NCBI GenBank assembly: GCA_905182985.1
Contig: CAJJDN010000080.1
Coordinates: 273,813 to 337,812, forward strand
From: Paramecium sonneborni
Lineage: Eukaryota > Ciliophora > Oligohymenophorea > Peniculida > Parameciidae
Direction: 5' to 3'
Length of the DNA stretch: 64,000 bases
This document shows positions 14,301-27,244 of this stretch, one piece after another. Position 1 is the stretch's first letter. Every line of letters begins with the position of its first letter. The translations under genes and the position numbers were made by a program. A model generated the notes under the pieces. It had not been told where the DNA came from. It did not search any database and worked only from the letters and a program-made list of their open reading frames with translations.

Positions 14301-16229
14301 CTATCTTATACTATATTCTTGAATGTCACATAATCATAATATCCTAAACTTTAAATTCCTTAATCAGAAATCAACTATATAATTCTGTTAACAAAAACAT
14401 CCTATAACTGAAATAAGGATTTATCTTTATGTTCTTATCCACCATGTAAATCTAATATTTAATATGTTATAGATTTTCTGTATTCAGGAATTTATCTAGA
14501 TGGAAAAGGTAGACTAGGAGATTTCACATTTCTAAGAATTTCTTAATAAAACTTTAGATCATCCTTTTACTTTTACATCATCAATCTACAATATTCAGGA
14601 TTTTGTCTAACTACTTCTGGACTCTATAAGATATTTATCGGAATTGTTTGTTTTAATTTACGTGCTTCCTCTATCCACCATTAATTTATAGCAAAATGTC
14701 TAAAAATATGCTTAAAAAAATCCAAATTTAATTCATCTTTGAATCCACCATTGTGTTACTAAATATAATTAATATAATTTCTTATAGGAAATGGAGTGTG
14801 AAGTAATGAATCAACTCTCTTAATTTCTTTCTTTTCCCATTTTGGAACCAAATAAACATTTGTATTCCATTAGGATCTTGAATCAACCAAAGGAGGTTTA
14901 TGCTAACAAAGTCTTAATTCATCTTTTGGAGGTGTTAGAGAAGTTTCCTTCTTTTATTGCTAAAATTTGTGTTTTAGTTTATTATAANTTTTAAAATATA
15001 TCACTACATTCCTTACTACTAGGAACTTCATATTATTAAGGAAAAGAATCCTCTAAGGAATTTTCCTTGTTTATTAAATCTTTCTGTTCTTCATACTAAA
15101 CTCTAGCAAGTTATAAAGCATCTTCATGAAAAATGGAATTATTGTTAGATATATTGTTTAATTCTTCTTAAGCAATCTTAGATAAAGTATCAAGTATTGT
15201 TTTATGAGTATTTAATTAAATTTAATCTCCAACCTTTATAAGCTCTTTGAATTATTATTCAGTTTAGTTTCTTTCAAAATTTTTTCTTGCTTTCACTAAA
15301 TTTGAATCTAATCCCACATTAGTTGCTAACTATAGAATTTCTTCAGAAAACAATGTCTTCTCTTATTACCACCTTCTAAATTTAGTTTTAGTATTATTAG
15401 ATGCTTATGTTTGTTCTCTTTGCCATTCATTTACTGTTTTTTCAAATTCTTTTTAAATCTGATCAACAGAGTTAAAAAGTCTTTTAATTTCTAAAATTTT
15501 TACAAAGTTTTCAGCATCTCCTGTGCCTTTTATTCTATCTTATACTATATTCTTGAATGTCACATAATCATAATATCCTAAACTTTAAATTCCTTAATCA
15601 GAAATCAACTATATAATTCTGTTAACAAAAACATCCTATAACTGAAATAAGGATTTATCTTTATGTTCTTATCCACCATGTAAATCTAATATTTAATATG
15701 TTATAGATTTTCTGTATTCAGGAATTTATCTAGATGGAAAAGGTAGACTAGGAGATTTCACATTTCTAAGAATTTCTTAATAAAACTTTAGATCATCCTT
15801 TTACTTTTACATCATCAATCTACAATATTCAGGATTTTGTCTAACTACTTCTGGACTCTATAAGATATTTATCGGAATTGTTTGTTTTAATTTACGTGCT
15901 TCCTCTATCCACCATTAATTTATAGCAAAATGTCTAAAAATATGCTTAAAAAAATCCAAATTTAATTCATCTTTGAATCCACCATTGTGTTACTAAATAT
16001 AATTAATATAATTTCTTATAGGAAATGGAGTGTGAAGTAATGAATCAACTCTCTTAATTTCTTTCTTTTCCCATTTTGGAACCAAATAAACATTTGTATT
16101 CCATTAGGATCTTGAATCAACCAAAGGAGGTTTATGCTAACAAAGTCTTAATTCATCTTTTGGAGGTGTTAGAGAAGTTTCCTTCTTTTATTGCTAAAAT
16201 TTGTGTTTTAGTTTATTATAAAATTACAT
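11347..16229 (-). CDS. Large Q/N/S-rich protein with coiled-coil segments, function unknown
   Basis: Interrupted in this assembly by a 1,233-bp artefactual duplication. Counting one copy and removing introns at 11726-11754 (29 nt) and 11896-11930 (35 nt), the model closes at 1,195 codons. The N-terminal ~350 residues are ordered and aromatic-rich (LLHTPFPIRNYINYIQQ, FRHFAINQWWIEEARKL). The middle is a long Gln/Asn/Ser-rich disordered region with a coiled coil near codon 620. A helical block of ~110 residues (MPKIGRDDDPRRYLLMLKDE) and a basic tail (NNKKKKKTRYIGQ) end it. No known family was recognised. Only 21 bp separate its stop from the next gene's start. Confidence 0.8.
13755..16221. repeat. 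Exact 1,233-bp tandem duplication around a single N (assembly artefact)
   Basis: 13755-14987 and 14989-16221 match base for base wherever I compared them, separated by one N at 14988. The duplication sits inside one long gene; deleting one copy plus the N (1,234 bp, not a multiple of three) restores a continuous reading frame. This is what two overlapping contigs look like when joined without merging. A true duplication would break the gene. Confidence 0.9.
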
Positions 16230-16531
16230 TTAATATAAAAAACCTTAAAATTTATTAATATGTTATAATAAAAATGCTTTAAAAAATAAATAAACTAAAT
16301 TTTTATAATTTATATTAATTGTTTGCACGTTTTAACTTTTTATTAGAATAAGTCTAAATTAAAATTTTATTTTACTTTATTGGTTAATGGTAACTAAAGT
16401 TTTATGATCACATTCTTCAATTGAGCAAAAAATTTGAGTGAAAGGACAAAATCTTGTCATATTTTCAAATGCTATAATAAATTTATAAATAAGTCTAAAA
16501 TAAATATAAAATCATCAAGGTTATAATTAAT
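16230..16531. other. Intergenic, A+T-rich, nothing recognised
   Basis: Spacer between the start of the Q/N-rich gene and the stop of the next minus-strand gene. It should hold the promoter of the Q/N-rich gene. No motif, repeat or open frame worth calling was seen. Confidence 0.5.
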
Positions 16532-17034
16532 TCATTTAGTCCAATCCCTAAAATCAATCCATTATACTTTATCTATTCCAGAATACTTTATTTTACAGTG
16601 ATAATGCCTATTTATGAGTCTATTTTTATATTTATAAGAAATTACTTCTTAGTCATCTATATTACATTGTAACTAGACACGGGTTTTTTTGTGGTACTTT
16701 CTTATCTATACTTATATAACTCTAAAAATGATATCAATTTATTTTCTTTATTATTTCCAACAGGTATTTGTTCAGCATCTTCCCAAATTGAATGCTCTTC
16801 AAATTCTTAATCATTTTCATTGACCAAAAATTATGAATTCCTTGAATGATTTGTTTTTATAACAGGTGAAAATATTGCATCTTATTTAAATTCTTTAAAC
16901 ATTCCTGTATAAATTTCTGTTTATTCAGATTGAACTAAATCCAACTCTGATTTCAAAATTTTATTGCTAGTTGATTATTATAAATCCTATATGTGAGATA
17001 CAAACACAGTATCACTTTTAATTCTTGAATGCAT
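16532..17034 (-). CDS. Small hypothetical protein, one intron
   Basis: About 150-160 residues. The first ATG after an upstream in-frame TGA begins MHSRIKSDTVFVSHIQDLQQ. The acidic middle includes QEFEEHSIWEDAEQIPVG, and the C-terminus is basic and aromatic (RLINRHYHCKIKYSGIDKV, ending WIDFRDWTK). The frame changes near 16650-16700, which needs one intron of 17, 26 or 41 nt; all three restore the frame and I cannot choose from sequence alone. The product is not recognised. It lies 191 bp downstream of the bromodomain gene on the same strand. Confidence 0.55.
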
Positions 17035-17225
17035 ATAATTCTATATTAAGCTAATATTAGAAAATAAATTTATTTCTTGCCCTAATTTAGACCAAAATAT
17101 CCTTTTGAAATAAACAAATCAATAAAAAATCTTGTTATTTAAATTAGATTTGGAAATCTTTAACTTTAAATAAAGCAATAAACAAAAAATAAATGATAAA
17201 ATCTAATGTTAAATAATTATATCAT

Positions 17226-17910
17226 TCATAATTTAACTTTCTTATTAATCTCTTCTCCAGTCATCCAAGATTAAATTTAATTCTAACATTTAATAAAAGT
17301 ATTAAAATCAATGTTATCTACTATAATCTAAAATCTCTCTTTGTTCACTACAACAAAGGCATTTGGACTATTCGTTTAAATAATTTAAACTAATGCACCA
17401 ATTTAATCTGGATTTAATTATTTCAGATTATTTGAGAATTCTACCTTTTCGTTATGTGATATGGTTAATTAAGTTTCTTCCTACGCAACTTCTTCGGTAA
17501 CCTTCTTAATCTTTATTGAGCTTTATGGCAAATTAACTATAGGGAGATAATTCTTAACATATCTTTTAAAGGATTTCTCAAGTTTTTCAGAGAGTTTTGT
17601 TATCCACTAAAATAGGATGCATACTTACACAAGAAGGACCATTATATAATTTACAATTATCCCATATTAATTAGATATCATCTAAGCATTCTTCTACAGA
17701 TTCATACTCTGAATTTTATAGTTTTTTCTAACAAGTACCCAAATCCATAGGTTTTTTTATTACAATTAAATAATCATGTAATCCAAGAGTTTTGTGGTCA
17801 ACAGGGTATCGAAATTCTAAACTATCATTTGAATCTCTAAGCTATTATAAAATTTGATTTAATTTTTTTAATTCTTCCTTATAAATGGGTGTTTGTGTTT
17901 CTTTAATCAT
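17226..17910 (-). CDS. BET-type bromodomain protein (bromodomain plus NET domain)
   Basis: 220 residues with one 22-nt intron (17607-17628). Residues ~10-110 form a bromodomain: RYPVDHKTLGLHDYLIVIKK, PMDLGTCQKKL, and the acetyl-lysine-binding Asn in NCKLYNGP. Residues ~150-205 match the extra-terminal (NET) domain (VEFSNNLKQLNPDQIGALVQ, then IDNIDFNTF). BET/GTE proteins read acetylated histones and recruit transcription machinery through NET. This one has a single bromodomain, like plant GTE and many protist members rather than the double-bromodomain animal form. Acetyl-lysine binding is inferred from the retained Asn. Confidence 0.88.
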
Positions 17911-18334
17911 TTGAATTATTTTAATTTATTTTCTTCAATTTTATTTTTGGATTAAATTAATTATAAACTAAATTATCATATATTTATTTTGCTAAAAATA
18001 ATACATTTTTGGTTAATTACAATTTCTCTTTTTTAACATATTATCATTTCAAACTGATGTTTAAATTGACTTTTTGACTTTATTATTTAATTTGATATAT
18101 GAATTTGATGAAAATTTTATTTAACTTTTTTCAAGTGCCTGGTTAAGCCTGTAATTTATGATTGAAAATTTATCAAAAGGATTAATTATAAAAATAATAC
18201 TTAAAATAAAATTTGAATATGTTGTTGAATCTGAGAAATAAAGGAATAATCTTTGAACTATTTGTAATTAGATAGAATAGTAGTAAAATAATGATAATAT
18301 TTATTATTATTTATAAAATAAATTATTTTCAATA
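17911..18334. promoter_or_regulatory. Divergent intergenic region, presumably two promoters
   Basis: 424 bp between the divergently transcribed bromodomain and CFAP157-like genes, one of the longer spacers in the window. It is A+T-rich with many T and A runs. No recognisable element or coding frame was seen; the promoter role is inferred only from position. Confidence 0.4.
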
Positions 18335-19991
18335 ATGTCTAAGCAAAATAAAGGATAAAATCAAAATTAAGATGGTTTAACATAAGAATTGGATGCTTAA
18401 AGAAGAGACCTTATGAAAGCCATATCAACTCATAAAAATATGAAAGATCGTCTTGATAGAATGTAACTTCTTGAAATAGGAATTTAGGGAGAATGAGAGA
18501 GATAAATTTGGAAATGAGAATGTTGAAGTTAAGAGGAAGTTATCTGATGAGAAAAAAGAATTAATAGATTTAATTGAATTTCATAAGAAGGAAAAGGAAG
18601 AGTTGAGAGAAGAAAAACAAAAAATAGAATTTGAGTATGGAGTGTTATAAAGAAAAATGGCTGATATTGATGAAGATTATAGTAAGATTAGGTATTTATT
18701 GAACTAGAAAAAATGATGGAAAAATAGAGATAACTTTTTGAGGCAGATAAATAACCATTATTAGATAAAATAAAATATTTGGAAGCCAGATTAGAGAAGA
18801 TAGATAGTTTTCTTTAAACAAAAGCAGATTTAGAAAATGAGAAGGCAAAATTGATAGAAACCTTAGCATAAGAAAGAAAAGATAAATAGAGAGAATTGGC
18901 AGATAAAGAGAAAGAGAAAGTTAAGGAAACAGGTAATCAAATAATAATGTATTTATATAGATCAATTAAAGAAAGAAATGCTTCATAAAATACAGGAAAC
19001 TAAATCATCTTTATTGGCATTAAAAAAAGAATAATTAGAAACAACAACTAGATTAACAGTGTTATAAAATCATTAATTGACTACAGAGTTAGAATATCAA
19101 TCTAAATAAACAGAAAAATTATTATTTAAAAATTCAAAGTTATCAGAATAAGTAACAAGTTTAAAGAGGGATATAGAAATACATAAATAAGTTGAATAGG
19201 AATTAGCTAAGAGATCACATTTCTCTTAGAAACTCATAAAGAAATTGACAGCAAAAATCAAAGAATTAGAAGATTAATAAGAATAATAAAAATTAGAAGA
19301 ATAGGAATTAAATCCTTAATAGAAGGAAATTCCTTAAGAGGCAGAAAAGATGAAGGAAGCAGAGATAATTTAATTGGAAAAAAAGATAGCAAAATTATAA
19401 AATGATAATGATATTTTGAGAAATGAAAACAATCATTTACTTACAAGATTAGATACAATTAGATTTGAGGAGAATAAGTTTGCTAATTTATCAGTAATTT
19501 TAGCAAGTAATTTGGAATATTTAAAAAATAATTCGAATGAAGATATGAAGGAAGTAATAGATCTACAAGAATTGTAAATAATATAGTTTATAATTCTTTA
19601 GACGAGAAAAGAGTGTAAATGATTGGACATCAAATTAGAAAACAGCAATAATGAGTATACTATTAATGTAAGCTTAACAATATCTGACGAAAAAGAATTT
19701 AAATCTCTCAGATACAAATTAAATCAATATTAATAATACAATGGCAGAGAATGTTACCATAGTGGATAATGCAAATAAATCAGTTTAATTACCAAGTATT
19801 TTATAAAAATTAAATGCAAAGAAATTAAATAAGATGAGGATTAAACATCTTAATAAGGTTCAAAGAGATTTCAAGGTGTTCCTTTGGATATTAGTACTTA
19901 GATAGTGAAGAGTAATTTGAGAGATTGGGGAAAACCAGCAGCATCATAATAGCAATCCAATTAATTATCCCGAAAATATAAGTTAAAATGA
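18335..19991 (+). CDS. Coiled-coil axonemal protein, CFAP157-like
   Basis: 507 residues after removing five introns (25, 26, 28, 28 and 26 nt; the last ends CAAAG). Almost the whole protein is Glu/Lys-rich coiled coil. The segment NHQLTTELEYQSKQTEKLL, followed by ELAKRSHFSQKLIKKL, resembles the central region of CFAP157-type ciliary proteins. The C-terminal tail GVPLDISTQIVKSNLRDWGK is distinct and probably functional. Assignment to CFAP157 is from memory of the family pattern and could be a related ciliary coiled coil such as BBOF1. A role in motile cilia or basal bodies is inferred. Confidence 0.6.
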
Positions 19992-20194
19992 TTGATAATT
20001 TCTTTTTAAAATAATTTATTATTGTTTGAATATTTTACTATGGTTATATAATAATTTTAATAGTGAAGTAAAAGAATATATAATAAATTGAATGATTATC
20101 AATAATATTTATTTTGGTTTTTTAAGTGTGATTAAAAATAAAATTTAACGTAAATTAATTTAATATCTGTTTGCTAATACCTATAATACATAAA

Positions 20195-21835
20195 ATGTCA
20201 ACGAATACAATGAAAATGTTAAAATAACGTAATTTAGATGTAGAAGTATCATGTTTTGAGGATAAATTACAAATATCCCCTTCAAAATAAAATAAGGAAA
20301 ATTCACATCATATAAAGTCAAAGACTTGTGATATGAGTGATCTTATAAAAATGTTATAAAAAGTAGAGATCTAAAATACTTAAAAAGAAGGTATTAATAA
20401 GTAAATAGATTGATAGAATAAATGGAGATAGAATAAGATAGTACTCCAAAGAAGTAAATTCAGCAAGGAAAGACTTGTAGATACATTCCTTTAAGAAGTG
20501 GATAGAAATAGACTCTGGAAGAGGAATTCTAATATAGAGAAATAGAGGATGAAAATAAAGAACCTTAGAAAGGAAGTGATTATAAGGATTAAGGAAATGT
20601 TTCATTAAAAGATATCTATAAGATGCATGTTTTTGGATAAGGATTATAGAGTGAATAATTACACTGGGAGTCTAAGAACATATTTAGATTTAATGACAAC
20701 ACTCCTTAGAAAAGAAAGATTTTATAAGATATAAATCCATCAGTTTTAGAGACTTATAATAATTTGATTGAATATAGAGAGTAATTTTAAAATAGTATGG
20801 ATTATTAATACAGTCATAGAAAGATAAGTAAGGTACCATTTAAAGTATTGGATGCTCCTTAATTATAAGATGATTTTTATTTAAATTTGATAGATTGGAG
20901 TTCATAGAATGTCTTATCAGTAGCATTATCATCATGTGTTTATTTATGGTCAGCTTATAATAATAGAGTAACTAAATTTTGTGATTTTGGTAATAATGAT
21001 GTAGTTTGTTCATTAATATGGAATCCAATGGGTAATTAATTGGCAATAGGTACTGGTTCAGGAGAGATTCATATATATGATTAAGAGAAGATGAAAAGAA
21101 TGTAAATTATAGAAGGACATTCAGCAAGAGTAGGATCATTAGCATGGAGTGGACATGTATAAATAATGTATATATTTTAATAGACTCTTTGTTCTGGATC
21201 TAAAGATAGATCAATAATACTTCATGATCCAAGATAGAAAAGATAGACTGGTAAATTTGAAGGACATAAATAAGAAGTTTGTGGTTTGAAATGGTCACCA
21301 GATGAATATCAACTAGCATCAGGTGGAAATGATAATAAATTATTTGTATGGAGAATTGGTTCATAGATTCCATTAGCTAAATTCAGTTAACATTAAGCTG
21401 CTGTTAAAGCAATTGCATGGTCTCCTCATAGACATGGATTATTATCATCAGGTGGTGGAACTGCTGATAGAACTATTAGATTCTTTAATACTCTAACTAC
21501 TTAATAATTAGATTGGATAGACACTGGATCTTAAGTATGTAATCTGATGTTCAGTAAAAATGTTAATGAATTTGTTTCTACTCATGGTTATAGTATGAAT
21601 CAAATAGTCTGTTGGAAATATCCTTCATTATAAAAAGTATTCATTTCTATATTCATGTTAGGTAACTACTCTTCTGGGACATACTTCAAGAGTTCTATTT
21701 TTAGCTATGTCTCCAGATGGAGAAACTATTGTAACTGGTGCTGGAGATGAAACTCTTAGATTCTGGAATGCATTCCCAAAAAAAGAAGAAGCTTAACCAA
21801 CCAATACTATCTTATTACCTTAAATGATTAGATGA
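20195..21835 (+). CDS. APC/C co-activator, CDH1/FZR (Cdc20 family)
   Basis: 520 residues, three introns (26, 27 and 25 nt). A KEN sequence lies in the N-terminal region (NKENSHH). The C-box reads CRYIPLRSG, where the family has DRYIP. The linker motif KVLDAP precedes seven WD40 repeats, for example [13 protein letters not shown] and [12 protein letters not shown], and the protein ends in the Ile-Arg tail (MIR). These features dock substrates and the APC/C, directing ubiquitination of cyclins and other mitotic proteins. KVLDAP and the WD sequence favour CDH1 over CDC20. Its stop lies 48 bp from the convergent thioesterase stop. Confidence 0.92.
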
Positions 21836-21883
21836 TAAGTATTTTTATACTACTTTATATAAATAATAAACATATTTAACTTA

Positions 21884-22570
21884 TCAATATAAAAACCTTT
21901 GAATTCCTTAATTAAAGAATTTAGTATTTTGAAGAGTATCTATCATTTATTTCCATTACTTTCCTCCCCAATTTACTGTAATAAATAATGCTGTAGCCTC
22001 ACCACAAATATTTTTATCTTTATCATAAACTACTGCTTTCAAAAATACTTTTCTTCCTTGAATTTTCTCAACCTCACAACTTATTAGATAGTCTTTATTT
22101 GTATGAATTGTTTCTTTGAAGTTCAACTACAAGTTTGCAGTCACTGAAGGAATGAATCCCGTTGCTAAAAAACTTAATTATCCAAATGCATTATCTATCA
22201 ATGTTGCCAACAATCCACTATGTACATCTTCGTTATTCCCTCTTACTTCTTCTGCTGCATTAAATACAACATGAAGTTAATGATTATTTTCACAACCTTT
22301 TATTTCTACATCTCTTGGAAGGTATACTCTAAAAAAATTGAATGCTTTCTCATTTTAAACTATCATATTATGAAGAAAGTGTCTATCTGGAGAATTGTGA
22401 AGAAAATCGATTATTTTTGGCTAAGAGTAGTTTTAATCTTGAATAAACTCTTAAAAACTATGATTTTCTTCCTCATCATTTTACCTCTGTAACATCTTAA
22501 GGTAGGGTTATGATGCATTTATCATATAACCACAAGCCCAAGCTGCACAAAATGCTATTGATTTTTTCAT
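21884..22570 (-). CDS. Hotdog-fold acyl-CoA thioesterase (THEM4/PaaI-like)
   Basis: 228 residues in one uninterrupted frame. The N-terminus (MKKSIAFCAAWACGYMINA) is hydrophobic and could be a targeting or membrane segment. The C-terminal ~130 residues form a hotdog domain with the motif HSGLLATLIDNAFGQLS, where the Asp/Asn helix follows HSG as in THEM4/THEM5 and PaaI enzymes, then the strands ISCEVEKIQGRKVFLKAVVY and GEATALFITVNW. It probably hydrolyses fatty acyl-CoA. Bases 22412-22570 are repeated at 23623-23781 because of the assembly duplication; the complete gene is the copy given here. Confidence 0.85.
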
Positions 22571-24832
22571 AAATTGGTTATTTTTAGAATAGATTTGATA
22601 AATGATTTACGCTAGGACTTAAAATTTTATAAAATACTAATATTGCGTATTAATATCTAATTAAACAATTTTATCACATATTATAAAATGATGGTTTATT
22701 ATTATAATATTAAATAAAATAATGTCGAACTTTCATAATAATAACTATTTAATATTAAATCTTCTTATCATCAAAATTCAATAATTAAATTAATGTGGAA
22801 TATATTAACTCTATTAATAATCTCTAATTATAGGATTTCTCAATTGATTTGGTAGATCACTTTTTATTATTTTTTTAAAGCCATTTTGTGAATAATTTTC
22901 TAGACATCATTTCATATTTTTTGATTGTGCAGAAGGTATATCAAAATAGACAAAGATTCTAATTTTTATAAGAACTCCTATAAATAAAAGAGTTGATAAT
23001 CTATTATTTTTATAATATAGAACACTCTTAACATAAAAAATTTGAAAGGGAATTCAAATATTTGACTATTCAATTAAATTGAATATTAAAAATAAAAAGG
23101 AAATTTTTTCTAGATTTTATTTTTAATTTAAAGCAAAAGTGGTCTGACTATATTTTTTAATAATATATTTTATTTATATACTCTCATAAATTTGCTTTGA
23201 TTCCTAAATTTTTTTTCATTTATTCTCCAACCTTGACTATGAATTCTTCAGTATTTACATACTTGGTTCGTGAAACACTAAATAAATAAAAAAGAATTAC
23301 TTATTATCATTATGTACAATAATTGCTAAATCCTTAGTCATGATACCATTTTCTACAGTTTAAATTACACTCTACTCTAAAGTAATACAAAATTTATGTA
23401 ATTCTTTATTATTATCTAATTTGGCTCTATGTAATAGACCTCTAGTCCAAGCAAAAATACTTGCAATAGAATTAGTTGATGTTTCTTTTCCTTATTAATG
23501 CATTCTATAATGTCTAGTAACAGTTCCATGAGCAGCTTCTGCTTCTACTGATCCATCTGGACTAACTAAAACACTAGTCATTAAACCTAATGAACCATAT
23601 CCTTATGCAACAACATCAGATNTATTTTTGGCTAAGAGTAGTTTTAATCTTGAATAAACTCTTAAAAACTATGATTTTCTTCCTCATCATTTTACCTCTG
23701 TAACATCTTAAGGTAGGGTTATGATGCATTTATCATATAACCACAAGCCCAAGCTGCACAAAATGCTATTGATTTTTTCATAAATTGGTTATTTTTAGAA
23801 TAGATTTGATAAATGATTTACGCTAGGACTTAAAATTTTATAAAATACTAATATTGCGTATTAATATCTAATTAAACAATTTTATCACATATTATAAAAT
23901 GATGGTTTATTATTATAATATTAAATAAAATAATGTCGAACTTTCATAATAATAACTATTTAATATTAAATCTTCTTATCATCAAAATTCAATAATTAAA
24001 TTAATGTGGAATATATTAACTCTATTAATAATCTCTAATTATAGGATTTCTCAATTGATTTGGTAGATCACTTTTTATTATTTTTTTAAAGCCATTTTGT
24101 GAATAATTTTCTAGACATCATTTCATATTTTTTGATTGTGCAGAAGGTATATCAAAATAGACAAAGATTCTAATTTTTATAAGAACTCCTATAAATAAAA
24201 GAGTTGATAATCTATTATTTTTATAATATAGAACACTCTTAACATAAAAAATTTGAAAGGGAATTCAAATATTTGACTATTCAATTAAATTGAATATTAA
24301 AAATAAAAAGGAAATTTTTTCTAGATTTTATTTTTAATTTAAAGCAAAAGTGGTCTGACTATATTTTTTAATAATATATTTTATTTATATACTCTCATAA
24401 ATTTGCTTTGATTCCTAAATTTTTTTTCATTTATTCTCCAACCTTGACTATGAATTCTTCAGTATTTACATACTTGGTTCGTGAAACACTAAATAAATAA
24501 AAAAGAATTACTTATTATCATTATGTACAATAATTGCTAAATCCTTAGTCATGATACCATTTTCTACAGTTTAAATTACACTCTACTCTAAAGTAATACA
24601 AAATTTATGTAATTCTTTATTATTATCTAATTTGGCTCTATGTAATAGACCTCTAGTCCAAGCAAAAATACTTGCAATAGAATTAGTTGATGTTTCTTTT
24701 CCTTATTAATGCATTCTATAATGTCTAGTAACAGTTCCATGAGCAGCTTCTGCTTCTACTGATCCATCTGGACTAACTAAAACACTAGTCATTAAACCTA
24801 ATGAACCATATCCTTATGCAACAACATCAGAT
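22412..24832. repeat. Exact 1,210-bp tandem duplication around a single N (assembly artefact)
   Basis: 22412-23621 and 23623-24832 are identical where compared, with one N at 23622. Each copy holds the 5' end of the thioesterase, the spacer, and the 3' part of isocitrate dehydrogenase. Taking the thioesterase from the first copy and the dehydrogenase from the second gives two intact neighbours; the leftovers at 23184-23621 and 23623-23781 are truncated duplicates. Confidence 0.9.
22788..23034 (-). pseudogene. Possible small broken gene with an in-frame TGA (also at 23999-24245)
   Basis: In the ~610-bp spacer, a minus-strand frame starts MLRV, continues after a possible 23-nt intron as LSTLLFIGVLIKIRIFVYFD, reaches TGA after KNMK, and then continues in the same frame with GFKKIIKSDLPNQLRNPIIR and QQSQYIPHQFNY before a second TGA. 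The downstream stretch looks protein-like but is not recognised. It may be a relic, two tiny genes, or chance. The rest of the spacer holds nothing I can name. Confidence 0.25.
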
Positions 24833-25702
24833 TAGACATCTCCATCATAATTTTTGCAAGCCCAAACAAAACCACCTTCACTTTTTATCATATATGCTAC
24901 CATATCATCTATCAATCTATGTTCATACCATAATTTCTTTTATTCAAAAGTTTATTTATAATATTTATCATAAATTTCTTAAAAAATATCTTTGAATCTC
25001 CCATCATATTTCTTTAAAATTGTATTTTTAGTTGATAAATATAAAGGGTAATTACGATCAATAGCATATTTGAAACATGAATGAGCAAAATCAATTATTG
25101 ATTCATCTGTATTATACATTCCCATTGAAATTCCTTTTCCCTCAAAATCAAATACAGGATATTTTGTAATTTTACCTTATTTATTTGTAAATACCATCTC
25201 TAATTTTCCTGGCTCACTTATTAAAAAATCAGTTGCTCTATATTAATCTCCAAAAGCGTGTCTTCCAATTATTATTGGTTCTTTCCATCCTGGTACTAAT
25301 CTTGGAATATTTTTAATAATAATAGGTTCTCTAAATACTGTTCCATTAAGTATATTTCTGATTGTACCATTTGGAGATTTCCACATTTATTTTAACTTAA
25401 ATTCCTTTACTCTTGCTTCATCAGGTGTACTATAAGATGAATATTAATTATTCTACATAGTTGCACATTTAATCCCAACTTTATACTTTTTAATTGCATT
25501 AGCTGCATCAATAGTAACTTTATCATCAGTCTTATCTCTATTTTCCATTCCAAGATCATAATAATCAATCTTCAAATCCAAAAATGGAAGGATTAAATAC
25601 TTTTTTATTTGTTACCAAATAATCTATAATTTAGTTATGAATTACTCTAGTCATCTCATCTCCATCTAATTCTACTACAGGATTTTAAACTTGAATCTTC
25701 AT
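24395..25702 (-). CDS. NADP-dependent isocitrate dehydrogenase
   Basis: 420 residues, introns of 22 and 23 nt. The order follows eukaryotic [24 protein letters not shown] at the N-terminus, [29 protein letters not shown] (substrate-binding Ser/Asn/Arg), [34 protein letters not shown] (metal-binding Asp), [14 protein letters not shown], and [12 protein letters not shown] (NADP site). It oxidises isocitrate to 2-oxoglutarate, producing NADPH. No mitochondrial leader is seen, so a cytosolic form is likelier. Its 3' end is duplicated at 23184-23621 as an assembly artefact. Confidence 0.95.
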
Positions 25703-25749
25703 GACTTTAATACTATTTAATAATATTTATCAATTAATTTATTAACGGA

Positions 25750-26781
25750 ATGAATTTATATACAGGTTCATCCTTTGAAAAGACAATTAACAGAACTACA
25801 ACACATTAATATCTAGTAAGAAAATATGGAAATAAATCAAATGAATAATATTTCAATTTTGAAGAAATACTTAATCAAATCTAAGATGTTTTTTGTATGA
25901 GTTGCGAAAGTTATGTTCCCTCTGAACAAATTAATATTCATACTTAAAATTGTAATGGAGAATGCGATTAATATGAATAAGTAGATTCATTGTAAGCTAA
26001 ATTATAAAAATGTAATTTTCTTATAAATAAAATCAAAAAGATGCTAAAAACCTATTCATCTGATTAATAGTATATTATTCAGTATTTATAAATGTTATGG
26101 AAATGCTGCAGTAATATTATATTTGCCTCAGATTATAACATAGTTTCATAATGCTTGGATGATTTAGATTTATTTCAATAATATTTTGAAAATCAATAAT
26201 AAGATATTTCTGTTGAATAAGTGATTCAATAAATTTTGACTATTATTAGTAAAATTATGTAATTTTCAGAAAGAAAAGCTCGAATTTTGTAAAGCAATTA
26301 AAATAACATTATCAATCATCTTAAAGAATCAATCGCAACATCTTTAGCTAATGAAGGAGGTTTATAAAAAAGACTTTAAATTCATGATAATCAATTGAAT
26401 AGATATAGGAATCCTTTTGAAAATGTTTAAAATAATATTCATCAATCTTTAAAAGAAGATTTTTAATCTAGATTTAAATCTGCAAATAGATAATCACTTT
26501 CACCCATTACAGAAACTAGTTTTGTTGAAAAAAGTAAAATTGGAAACTTAACTCCAAGAATAGAAGAATCCATGTAATTATCTTCAACAATGTTTCATAA
26601 AACAGAAGCTGAAAAAAAAAATTAATTCTTTAAAATAGCTGCTTTCTTAAAAAAGAAATTTCCCTAAAAATAATCAGTCTAATAAGCTTTAATAATTGCT
26701 TTATATGATACTGCAAATAAACTTAATATATAGTAAAGCTAATATGAAAATTACATCACTAATTTATATAAAAACATGTGA
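25750..26781 (+). CDS. Hypothetical protein with a C2HC-like zinc-binding motif
   Basis: 343 residues in one intronless frame. Near residue 50 a CxxC...H...C...C arrangement (CMSCESYVPSEQINIHTQNC) resembles a C2HC/UBZ-like zinc finger. The rest is Gln/Asn-rich and helical, with a Ser/Thr-rich patch (RQSLSPITETSFVEKSKIGN) and a basic C-terminal helix (IAAFLKKKFPQKQSVQQALI). Function unknown. It starts 47 bp from the divergent dehydrogenase start, so the two share a minimal promoter region. Confidence 0.7.
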
Positions 26782-27244
26782 TTAATTATTAAATTAATTT
26801 ATTTTTATTTGCAGTTATAAAAATAATTTTAATTTTTTTACAATTTCAATTTAAATTTAATTAATTCAATCATCTCTCCCATCACTATAAATTTTCAATT
26901 TATTAAATAGTATAAATTTTAATTTTGTTGTTATATATATGTTTTTGATTAGAATTGATTTATTAATTTTAAGGTTTTTAATTATTTACTTTTAATCTGA
27001 AATTAAAATTTAAAAATTTATATTATATCTTAACTAATTTAATAAATAAAATATCTATTTAAGATATTTTCTATTATTAATTGTAAAATTAAAAAAATAT
27101 TTAATTCTTGAAGTTGAAGAAGGTTTGTTTTTATTATTAAGTTTAAATTGGATTTTATTTTTAGAAAATGATGAGTACTAGACTTAATTTTTATTTTATT
27201 AATGTATTTGATATTTCTATGTGAATAAATTCAAAATAATATAT
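26782..27244. other. Intergenic, very A+T-rich, nothing recognised
   Basis: Long runs of A and T, no open frame with protein-like composition, and no repeat. It separates the C2HC-like gene from the relic at 27245-27545. Confidence 0.5.
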
